DNA from: DAOUEO01 sp963763495
Lineage (GTDB): Bacteria > Chloroflexota > Dehalococcoidia > DSTF01 > JALHUB01
Assembly (NCBI GenBank): GCA_963763495.1
Contig: CAVXOY010000019.1
Coordinates: 191,937-255,936 of the forward strand
Reading direction: 5' to 3'
DNA length: 64,000 bases
Shown here: piece by piece, positions 57,995 through 64,000 of the stretch
How positions within the stretch are numbered: position 1 is the first letter of the stretch
Layout: the number at the start of each line of letters is the position of its first letter
Notes under the pieces: generated by a model
What the model was told of the DNA's origin: nothing
What the model saw: the letters and a program-made list of their open reading frames with translations, nothing else
The model's database searches: none
Position numbers and translations under genes: made by a program

Positions 57995-59065
57995 ATGAAA
58001 GACAAGAAGCGTGTTGTCGTGGCGATGAGCGGCGGCGTCGACTCGTCTGTGGCCGCTGCCCTCTTGCTGCGCCAGGGCTACGACGTCACCGGCGTCACGA
58101 TGCGCCTCTGGAGCGATGAGGCCGCTGCCTTCAATCCCAAGGGCTGCTGCGTCCTCGGCGCCGATGACGCCCGCGCCGTCTGCGAAACGCTGGGCATACC
58201 CCACCACGTGGTCAACTTCGAGCCGGAGTTCGCCGAGGAGGTCGTGGACTACTTCTGCTGCGAGTACGCGCGCGGCCGTACCCCTAACCCCTGCCTCGCC
58301 TGCAATGACCGGCTGAAGTTCAAGCACCTGCTCGCCCGCGCCCTCGATATGGGCGCCGACTACCTGGCGACGGGACACTACGCCCGCATCCGCCGCGTCG
58401 ACGGCGAGTACCAGCTCCTGCGCGCCGTGGACGACGACAAGGACCAGTCCTACGTCCTGTATACTGTGGGGCAGGAGGAGCTTCCTCACTTGCTCTTCCC
58501 GGTGGGAGAGTATCGCAAGACGGAGGTGCGGCGTCTGGCGGCGGAGAGCGGCCTGCCCGTCGCCGATAAGCCGGACAGCGTCGAGGTCTGCTTCATACCC
58601 GACGACGACTATCGCTCCTTCATCGCCGGACGTATCGGCCAGGAGCCGGGCGACATCGTGGACGTCGCCGGACGGGTAGTGGGACGCCACCAGGGTGTCG
58701 GCGCCTACACCATCGGCCAGCGTCACGGTCTGGGGGTTGCCCTGGGGGAGAAGCGTTACGTCGCGGCGATCGATACGTTACAGAATGTGATAACCATCGG
58801 CGGCGAGGACGATCTGCTGTCGGGCCGGCTGCGGGCGGAGGATGTCTGCTGGGTAAGCGGCAAGCCTCCTCGCGGTGAGGCGGCTGTGGAAGCGAAGATA
58901 CGCTATCGTACACCGGCGGCGGCGGCCGTCGTGAAGCCGCTGGCTGGCGGCGCCGAGGTCCGCTTCCGCGATCCGCAGCGGGCGGTAACTCCCGGCCAGG
59001 CGGTCGTCTTCTACGAGGGTGAGCGCGTCCTCGGCGGTGGTATCATAGCGACAGCGGGTATTTGA
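57995..59065 (+). CDS. mnmA: tRNA 2-thiouridylase MnmA
   Basis: A 356-residue tRNA-specific thiotransferase that makes 2-thiouridine at the wobble position of Lys, Glu and Gln tRNAs. The PP-loop MSGGVDSSVAA is at residues 11-21. Catalytic cysteines are C103 (LACNDRLKF) and C198 (VEVCFIPDDDYRSF), and ATGHYAR binds tRNA. The C-terminal beta-barrel is complete. ATG 57995 follows GGAGAG. Confidence 0.96.
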   Translation: MKDKKRVVVAMSGGVDSSVAAALLLRQGYDVTGVTMRLWSDEAAAFNPKGCCVLGADDARAVCETLGIPHHVVNFEPEFAEEVVDYFCCEYARGRTPNPCLACNDRLKFKHLLARALDMGADYLATGHYARIRRVDGEYQLLRAVDDDKDQSYVLYTVGQEELPHLLFPVGEYRKTEVRRLAAESGLPVADKPDSVEVCFIPDDDYRSFIAGRIGQEPGDIVDVAGRVVGRHQGVGAYTIGQRHGLGVALGEKRYVAAIDTLQNVITIGGEDDLLSGRLRAEDVCWVSGKPPRGEAAVEAKIRYRTPAAAAVVKPLAGGAEVRFRDPQRAVTPGQAVVFYEGERVLGGGIIATAGI

Positions 59066-59113
59066 ATCTCGGGCGAGAACGGCGACCTACGTTATCCTAG
59101 GAGGTAGTGGCAT

Positions 59114-59443
59114 ATGGACTTGCAGGACTTGCGTGACCTGATAATCGTCATCTTCGGCATCATGGGCATCTTCGTCTTGCTCGTGACCCTGATCGTCGTC
59201 CTGGTGGTCGGCTTGGCGGCGCGCGGCCTAATCGGATTGCTGAACGGCGTGGTGCGCACCCAGCTCTCGCCCACCTTGGACTCCGCTAAGCAGACGATGA
59301 ATGAGATCCGGGGCACGACGGCCTTCATCACCGATACCGCTGTCAGCCCGATAATCCGCGTCTACGCCTTCGTCGGCGGCGTGAAGAGAGGGCTGGCGTC
59401 TCTCGCCGGCCTCACGCCCAAACGACGGCGGAAGAGCTCCTAG
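59114..59443 (+). CDS. Small membrane protein, DUF948-like
   Basis: A 109-residue protein with one long N-terminal hydrophobic segment (about 9-43) and a soluble amphipathic helix (LSPTLDSAKQTMNEIRGTTAFI) followed by a basic tail (PKRRRKSS). This resembles general-stress or YtxG/DUF948-type envelope proteins, by layout only. The start is ATG 59114 after CTAGGAGG. It is likely co-transcribed with mnmA and the next gene. Confidence 0.6.
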   Translation: MDLQDLRDLIIVIFGIMGIFVLLVTLIVVLVVGLAARGLIGLLNGVVRTQLSPTLDSAKQTMNEIRGTTAFITDTAVSPIIRVYAFVGGVKRGLASLAGLTPKRRRKSS

Positions 59444-59474
59444 AGCAGCGCGGATAGTTAGAGAGGCGAATTGT

Positions 59475-59771
59475 ATGGGGCGCAAAGACAAGCAGGATGT
59501 AATGGGACCCGTCGAAGAGACGGCGTCGGAGCAGGTCAAGACTGAAGATACGCCGGCTGAGCCTCGACAAAGGGGAGTGCCGTTGGGCGCGATGGAAGGC
59601 ATGCCGGGAGCGCAAATCATAGCCCGCGTGGGCGCCGTGCTGCTGTCGATAAGAGAGCGTGTTCGCGACGCCATCGCGGACGGCCGTGACGGCGCGGCGG
59701 AGAGCGAGGCGGAGGCGCGTCTCCGCTTTGAGGTCATGACGCGGCGCCGCCGTCCCAAGAAAAGCGGATAG
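59475..59771 (+). CDS. Hypothetical charged protein
   Basis: A 98-residue, strongly charged protein: an acidic, Glu-rich N-terminus, a middle hydrophobic stretch (GAQIIARVGAVLLSI), then an RERVRDAIADGRDGAAESEAEARLRFE-type helix (quoted in part) and a basic tail. The C-terminal helix recalls YtxH-like proteins, but I do not assign it. It lies 31 bp after the small membrane protein and just before a strong terminator. Confidence 0.5.
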   Translation: MGRKDKQDVMGPVEETASEQVKTEDTPAEPRQRGVPLGAMEGMPGAQIIARVGAVLLSIRERVRDAIADGRDGAAESEAEARLRFEVMTRRRRPKKSG

Positions 59772-59797
59772 TCACTTCGCCATCTGGAGATAAGAAG

Positions 59798-59838
59798 AGA
59801 CAGGGCTCCTCTGTTGGGCCCTGTCTGTTTGTTTGTCT
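59798..59838 (+). terminator. Intrinsic terminator ending the mnmA unit
   Basis: AGACAGGGC (59798-59806) pairs with GCCCTGTCT (59818-59826), a 9-bp stem with an 11-base loop, followed by GTTTGTTTGTC. It marks the end of the GC-rich housekeeping block. Confidence 0.85.
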
Positions 59839-59991
59839 GGCGGTGTGTATTTGAGAAATCCGAACTGATTCTGTGCGCGATTGACTCGGCGGGCGGAATT
59901 CCCCCCAAACCCCCTTCCGCCCGCCTGGGAAGAGACTATGTCGGATGGGATATGTAAGTTTTCCGTCCCGCTGTACGGGACTAACAAAATC

Positions 59992-60240
59992 TTACAGATT
60001 TTGTTCTTTGGCGGATTTATATTTCAGCAAACGAAAAAGCCCTTTAGACGGTTTGTAAACCTTGTCAGGATACTTTTCGACAAGTTTCCAGATACAACCG
60101 TTGATCGTTTTTGGATGAAGGGTTGGATCCGATGCCTTGATTATTGCGATCAGTTCCGACCAACGCATACCCCCGGGATGCTGTCCGAGCAACTCAAGCG
60201 CTTTTGCGTTAATACGCCCCGTAACTGTGAGTGCCTGCAT
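59992..60240 (-). CDS. Small winged-helix-like protein, copy A
   Basis: An 82-residue protein: TVTGRINAKALELL, then GGMRWSELIAIIKASDP, TLHPKTINGCIWKLVEKYP and DKVYKPSKGLFRLLKYK. The helix-turn-helix-wing rhythm suggests a HARE-HTH or wHTH-type DNA- or protein-binding module; this is inferred from pattern only. ATG 60240 is chosen because AGGG precedes it at the same place as in copy B; a longer frame runs to 60312. Differences from copy B are only a few residues. Confidence 0.7.
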   Translation of the reverse strand: MQALTVTGRINAKALELLGQHPGGMRWSELIAIIKASDPTLHPKTINGCIWKLVEKYPDKVYKPSKGLFRLLKYKSAKEQNL

Positions 60241-60319
60241 ACGAGTAGCCCTTTTGGGCTTTGAAGCTGTTTCAGTAGTGGTAAGGGAGCATGTTATATT
60301 CGATGATTGCAAGTCTTTC

Positions 60320-60368
60320 GCAGGCGGTAGCCTGCTAACAAAATCTTACAAGTTGTGTTCTTTGGCGG
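60320..60368. repeat. Hairpin plus duplicated winged-helix gene tail
   Basis: GCAGGC-GGTA-GCCTGC (60320-60335) is a perfect hairpin. Next to it (60336-60368) is a 33-bp near-copy of 59982-60014, the 3' end of the winged-helix gene. Read on the minus strand it encodes AAKEHNL and a stop, against SAKEQNL and a stop in the intact gene. Unit B has the same arrangement at 62214-62262. It looks like the scar of a deleted winged-helix copy. Confidence 0.6.
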
Positions 60369-60375
60369 CAAATTC

Positions 60376-61281
60376 TTATTTCCCTTCGTACGCCTTTCTC
60401 AATTTGGCGATATCAAGTTTCTTCATCGGCAATAACGCCTGTGTGATGCGATCAATCTGGTCACGCGTGCCCTCGCTCATCATCTTATCCATTTCTTTCG
60501 GCACAACCTGCCAGGAGATGCCATATTTGTCTTTGAGCCATCCGCACTGTTCGGCTTCCGGAACTGCCGAGAGCTTTTCCCAGTAGTAATCAATTTCCTT
60601 CTGGTCTTCACAGTTTATGATTAGTGAAATAGCTTCGTTGAATCCAAAGTCGTGCATGCGCGCGCTGTCCATGGCCGCAAACCACTGGCCAAGGAGCTTG
60701 AAATCGGTGAACATGACAGTGTCTTCTTTGTCGGGCTCCATTCCGGCAGAATAACGGGCAACCGCGCCGCGTTTCGAATCCTTGAATACGGAAAGATAGA
60801 AATCGGAGGCTTCTTCTGCTCTGCCACATACATCACCCACGAACATCAGGGACGGAATGATAAGCGGCCGCTCCTCGCCTTCGGGGTTTGTGAGGATCAA
60901 TTGCCACGAAAGGCCATATTTATCTTGTATCCAACCATAACGTTCGCTGAAAGGGTATTTGTCAATCGGCATCAATACCTTTCCGCCCTCCGCAAGCTTG
61001 CTCCAAACCGCATCAATCCGTGTCCTCGCGCCTTTGTCCTGTGACGGGTCAAAATTGACCATTAAAGATATTGACGGGTTGAATTTGAAGAAGGGCCGGC
61101 GCTGATGGCCATGAACGAGTATCCCAAGAGATCTGAATGACACAACATCGCAATCTCCCGATGGCGTGTCATGTAGCGTTGTTGTATTTGTAACTTTTGA
61201 ATCCTGGAAAAGCGATGTGTAGAACTCGGCCGCTTCTTTGGCTTCTTTCTCGAACCATAGATGGGGGATGATCTTTTGCAT
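60376..61281 (-). CDS. PhnB-like VOC-superfamily protein, copy A
   Basis: A 301-residue protein with two tandem glyoxalase/bleomycin-resistance-type domains (PhnB branch): HLWFEKEAKEAAEFYTSLF and later GRAEEASDFYLSVF, with FFKFNPSISLMVN and FNEAISLIINCED as the matching strands. Older names such as 3-demethylubiquinone methyltransferase are misleading. Compared with copy B, one extra base near 61126-61136 and one missing base near 61093-61096 cancel out and alter about 13 residues (RSLGILVHGHQRR in place of SLLGYSFMAISAG). The substrate is unknown. Confidence 0.85.
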   Translation of the reverse strand: MQKIIPHLWFEKEAKEAAEFYTSLFQDSKVTNTTTLHDTPSGDCDVVSFRSLGILVHGHQRRPFFKFNPSISLMVNFDPSQDKGARTRIDAVWSKLAEGGKVLMPIDKYPFSERYGWIQDKYGLSWQLILTNPEGEERPLIIPSLMFVGDVCGRAEEASDFYLSVFKDSKRGAVARYSAGMEPDKEDTVMFTDFKLLGQWFAAMDSARMHDFGFNEAISLIINCEDQKEIDYYWEKLSAVPEAEQCGWLKDKYGISWQVVPKEMDKMMSEGTRDQIDRITQALLPMKKLDIAKLRKAYEGK

Positions 61282-61326
61282 GAGTGTTCTCCTTGTTTGA
61301 CTCGTGGTGTTTGCTTGCGGGATTTC

Positions 61327-61798
61327 TCAGGCTTCCGCCAGGAGTTCAGCGAGACGGTCCATGGTCTCAGCCGCTCCCTCTTCCATCCCCGATTCGAGCA
61401 TCCCGTCGCGATCCTCAACCGTCTGGAAGACGGATCTGTCCGTAAGCGTCGTCTTGCCGTAGTCCTCTTCGAACGTCATCGTTTCGAGCAACACATGTCC
61501 CGGCATACCTTCGAATTCAAAAGTGAAGACAAGCCGCTCGGGTGGCGTGATGTCGTGATAAACGCCCTTGAACGCGTACTCATTGCCGTCCGGCATCGCG
61601 CTGGACGAATCGCCAAATGCCGCCCGCCCTGACGTCCATCGCGTCGACGGTAGTCGTGAGACTTCTGGGTCCCCACCACTGTGGAATCAGAGTCGGGTCT
61701 GTGCACGTCTTGAACACACGCTCTCGCGGCGCGTCGAAGACCTGCGTGATGACGATCTCTTGTTTCCCCGGTTCAGCGACAAGATTAGTTCTTGTCAT
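61327..61798 (-). CDS. SRPBCC/AHSA1-family protein, copy A (frameshifted)
   Basis: About 156 residues, a START-like hydrophobic-ligand fold of the Activator-of-Hsp90-homologue family: EIVITQVFDAPRERVFKTCTDP, WWGPRSLTTTVDAMDVRAGGIWRF, LVFTFEFEGMPGHVL, and a C-terminal helix ETMDRLAELL. An extra C at 61590-61591 breaks the frame after RFVQRDA; the sister gene at 63220 lacks that base and is intact, which shows the error directly. Confidence 0.85.
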
Positions 61799-61885
61799 AG
61801 TGGATTCTCCCTCTGTCTTCTTGTTTGTCCGGCAAGCTGAAACGATTGCAGGTTTTCCGTCCCGCCGTACGGGACTAACAGAGTC

Positions 61886-62134
61886 TTACAGATTTTGTTC
61901 TTTGGCGGATTTATATTTCAGCAAACGAAAAAGCCCTTTAGACGGTTTGTAAACCTTGTCAGGATATCTTTCGACAAGTTTCCAGATACAACCGTTGATC
62001 GTTTTTGGATGAAGGGTTGGATCCGATGCCTTGATTATTGCGATCAGCTCCGACCAACGCATACCCCCGGGATGCTGTTCGAGCAACTCAAGCGCTTTTG
62101 CGTTAATACGCCCTGTAACTGTGAGTGTGGGCAT
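61886..62134 (-). CDS. Small winged-helix-like protein, copy B
   Basis: An 82-residue paralogue of the protein at 59992, starting MPTLTVTGRINAKALELLEQ and identical through most of the rest (Gly to Glu and Lys to Arg changes are visible). It starts at ATG 62134 behind AGGGATA. It lies downstream of the VOC gene on the same strand, with about 135 bp between. Confidence 0.7.
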   Translation of the reverse strand: MPTLTVTGRINAKALELLEQHPGGMRWSELIAIIKASDPTLHPKTINGCIWKLVERYPDKVYKPSKGLFRLLKYKSAKEQNL

Positions 62135-62269
62135 ACGAGTATCCCTTTTTGGCTTTGAGACTATTTTAGTATTTACAAGTGATTATGTTAGATGCGATGA
62201 TGGCAAGTTCTTCGCAGGCGGTAGCCTGCCAATAAGATCTTACAAGTTGTGTTCTTTGGCGGGAAATTC

Positions 62270-63175
62270 TTATTTCCCTTCGTACGCCTTTCTCAATTCG
62301 GCGATATCAAGTTTCTTCATCGGCAATAACGCCTGTGTGATGCGATCAATCTGGTCACGCGTGCCCTCGCTCATCATCTTATCCATTTCCTTCGGCACGA
62401 CCTGCCAGGAGATGCCATATTTGTCTTTGAGCCATCCGCACTGTTCGGCTTCCGGAACTGCCGAGAGTTTTTCCCAGTAGTAGTCAATTTCCTCTTGGTC
62501 TTCACAGTTTATGATTAGTGAAATAGCTTCGTTGAATCCAAAGTCGTGCATGCGCGCGCTGTCCATGGCCGCAAACCACTGGCCAAGGAGCTTGAAATCT
62601 GTGAACATGGCGGTCCCTTCTTTGTCGGGCTCCATTCCGGCGGAATAACGGGCAACCGCGCCGCGTTTCGAATCCTTGAATACGGAAAGATAGAAATCGG
62701 AGGCTTCTTCTGCTCTGCCACATACATCACCCACGAACATCAGGGAGGGGATGATAAGCGGCCGCTCCTCGCCTTCGGGGTTTGTGAGGATCAATTGCCA
62801 CGAAAGGCCATATTTATCTTGTATCCAGCCATAACGTTCGCTGAAAGGATATTTATCAATCGGCATCAATACCTTTCCGCCCTCCGCAAGCTTGTTCCAA
62901 ACCTCATCAATCCGTGTCGTCGCGCCTTGGTCTTGTGACGGGTCAAAATTGACCATTAAAGATATTGACGGGTTGAATTTGAAGAAGGGGCCGGCGCTGA
63001 TGGCCATGAACGAGTATCCCAAAAGACTAAATGACACAACATCGCAATCTCCCGATGGCGTGTCATGTAGCGTTGTTGTATTTGTAATTCTTGAATCCTG
63101 GAAAAGCGATGTGTAGAACTCGGCCGCTTCTTTGGCTTCTTTGTCGAACCATAGGCACGGGGTGATTTTCTGCAT
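62270..63175 (-). CDS. PhnB-like VOC-superfamily protein, copy B
   Basis: A 301-residue intact paralogue of the protein at 60376, with two VOC domains. The segment SLLGYSFMAISAGPFFKFNP matches the family pattern and shows that copy A is the altered one. The start is ATG 63175 after AAGGAGAACAG. It lies 44 bp downstream of the SRPBCC stop on the minus strand, so the two are probably one transcript. Confidence 0.88.
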   Translation of the reverse strand: MQKITPCLWFDKEAKEAAEFYTSLFQDSRITNTTTLHDTPSGDCDVVSFSLLGYSFMAISAGPFFKFNPSISLMVNFDPSQDQGATTRIDEVWNKLAEGGKVLMPIDKYPFSERYGWIQDKYGLSWQLILTNPEGEERPLIIPSLMFVGDVCGRAEEASDFYLSVFKDSKRGAVARYSAGMEPDKEGTAMFTDFKLLGQWFAAMDSARMHDFGFNEAISLIINCEDQEEIDYYWEKLSAVPEAEQCGWLKDKYGISWQVVPKEMDKMMSEGTRDQIDRITQALLPMKKLDIAELRKAYEGK

Positions 63176-63219
63176 GACTGTTCTCCTTCTTGACCGACGG
63201 TGTCTGCTTGAGGCACTTT

Positions 63220-63690
63220 TCAGGCTTTTGCCAGGAGTTCGGCGAGACGGTCCATGGTCTCAGCCGCTCCCTCTTCCATCCCCGATTCGAGCATTCCGTC
63301 GCGGTCCTCAACCGTCTGGAAGACAGATCTGTCCGTGAGCTTCGTCTTGCCGTCGTCCTCTTCGAACGTCATTGTTTCGAGCAACACGTGTCCCGGCATA
63401 CCCTCGAACTCAAAAGTGAAGACAAGCCGCTCGGGTGGCGTGATGTCGTGATAGACACCCTTGAACGCGTATTCGTTGCCGTCGGCATCGCGCTGGACGA
63501 ATCGCCAAACGCCGCCCGGTCTGACGTCCATCTTGTCAACGGTGGTCGTGAGACTTCTGGGTCCCCACCACTGTGGAATCAGAGTCGGGTCTGTGCACGT
63601 CTTGAACACTCGCTCTCGCGGCGCGTCGAAGACCTGCGTGATGACGATCTCTTGTTTCCCCGGTTCAGCGACAAGATTAGTTCTTGCCAT
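63220..63690 (-). CDS. SRPBCC/AHSA1-family protein, copy B
   Basis: A 156-residue intact START-like protein. DAPRERVFKTCTDPTLIPQWWGP, GGVWRFVQRDADGNEYAFKG, ITPPERLVFTFEFEGMPGHVLLETMTFEE and the terminal helix are standard AHSA1 features. It precedes the VOC gene. Such SRPBCC plus VOC pairs are common in soil bacteria, often with a small regulator; here the winged-helix gene may fill that place. Confidence 0.9.
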   Translation of the reverse strand: MARTNLVAEPGKQEIVITQVFDAPRERVFKTCTDPTLIPQWWGPRSLTTTVDKMDVRPGGVWRFVQRDADGNEYAFKGVYHDITPPERLVFTFEFEGMPGHVLLETMTFEEDDGKTKLTDRSVFQTVEDRDGMLESGMEEGAAETMDRLAELLAKA

Positions 63691-63708
63691 AGTGATTCTC
63701 CCTTCCGG

Positions 63709-64000
63709 CTATCGCAAGCTTTCGGCGAGCTTGTCGAGGGAAGTGCTCCAGCCGTCTCGGGCGGCGTCCCGTTCCTCGTCGGACGGGAAGCCGGTGTGCC
63801 TCAGCGTGAGCTTTGTTTTGCCTTCGTGTTCTTCAAACGTGACCGTCACCAGCAATTCCAGCGGGTAGTCTGCGCTCATGTCGTAGTAGGCGGCCGAGAC
63901 CACGTTGCCCTTCTCGTCGGCGAAGCTGTCCGTGGAGACGATCCGCTCCAGGGGAACGATTTCGCGATAGACGCCGGTGCTCCAGTAGTCGCGGCCCTCG
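63709..64000 (-). CDS. SRPBCC/AHSA1-family protein (5' end outside window)
   Basis: The last 96 or so codons of a third START-like gene. From the window edge the frame reads YWSTGVYREIVPLERIV, STDSFADEKGN, then VSAAYYDMSADYPLELLVTVTFEEHEGKTKLTLRHTGFP in part, and a closing helix GWSTSLDKLAESL. It resembles the SRPBCC genes at 61327 and 63220 in family but not closely in sequence, and is first in the presumed minus-strand transcript. Confidence 0.85.
   Translation of the reverse strand, partial: EGRDYWSTGVYREIVPLERIVSTDSFADEKGNVVSAAYYDMSADYPLELLVTVTFEEHEGKTKLTLRHTGFPSDEERDAARDGWSTSLDKLAESLR

Larger units (their letters stand above)
59954..61812. repeat. Tandem duplication, unit A
   Basis: First of two near-identical units (about 1.86 kb each, offset 1894 bp) carrying a winged-helix gene, a VOC gene and an SRPBCC gene on the minus strand. 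It starts at the shared GTTTTCCGTCCCG and ends at the shared ATTCTCCCT. Coding similarity between copies is very high and intergenic similarity moderate, so the duplication is not brand new. The unit is visibly AT-richer than the rest of the window. Confidence 0.92.
61848..63703. repeat. Tandem duplication, unit B
   Basis: Second unit, 1894 bp downstream of unit A, with the same gene order and the same internal hairpin (62214-62229). All three of its genes are intact. A further SRPBCC gene, not a close copy, follows at 63709. Confidence 0.92.

Noticed and set aside
60376..63175. Ubiquinone methyltransferase naming of the VOC proteins
   Set aside because: The domain is the PhnB/VOC fold without a SAM-binding motif; the old database label is a known misnomer.
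59940..64000. Insertion sequence or transposon as cause of the tandem repeat
   Set aside because: No transposase, terminal inverted repeats or target-site duplication is visible; unequal recombination is enough.

Overview
The window is a 64-kb piece of a bacterial chromosome, GC-rich except for the last 4 kb. It holds about 62 protein genes, one tRNA, a T-box leader, a parS site and one unassigned structured RNA. I infer a Chloroflexota bacterium, perhaps Dehalococcoidia-like. The reasons are a T-box on a high-GC ilv-leu operon, the compact archaeal-type LeuC/LeuD pair, a bacterial deoxyhypusine-synthase-like gene and no LPS lipid A genes. No marker gene settles this.

Layout. Positions 1-7.1 kb carry the replication-origin-proximal block rpmH, rnpA, yidD, a beta-propeller lipoprotein, a fused yidC-jag, a PfkB kinase, parA and parB, with a parS site at 1380-1395. 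Positions 7.2-9.6 kb (minus strand) are a polyamine cluster: speD, a DHS-like gene and speB. Positions 9.96-10.9 kb hold a structured leader RNA with a terminator ahead of a secreted HExxH protein, followed by an M16 peptidase. Positions 12.2-23.2 kb are a branched-chain amino acid operon with a consensus promoter and a T-box: ilvB, ilvN, ilvC, a bacterioferritin-like gene, leuA, leuC, leuD, a small Cys-rich gene, leuB and cimA. Positions 23.2-27.9 kb carry a two-component system, a LytM-like lipoprotein, a DUF4432-type protein and a zinc-ribbon protein. Positions 28-45.8 kb (minus strand) are one long Wzx/Wzy surface-polysaccharide locus. It includes a complete WbpA/B/E/D/I-type set for a diacetamido-uronic acid sugar nucleotide, a 4,6-dehydratase plus aminotransferase pair, a priming transferase, four further glycosyltransferases, a flippase, a polymerase and a chain-length regulator. 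Positions 46-59.8 kb are housekeeping: tRNA-Pro, a TPR protein, gyrA, hsp20, lon, a nitronate monooxygenase-like gene, thiL, tsaE, tsaB, ndk, rsfS and mnmA. Positions 59.95-64 kb are AT-richer and contain a tandem duplication (about 1.86-kb units, 1894-bp period) of a winged-helix, VOC and SRPBCC module, plus a third SRPBCC gene cut by the window edge.

Sequence quality shapes the annotation. About twenty genes or gene parts are broken by single-base frameshifts. Almost every one is an extra base, and several fall in essential genes (gyrA, tsaB). Correcting them restores full-length proteins and ATGA-type gene overlaps. I treat them as sequencing insertions and annotate the genes across the breaks.
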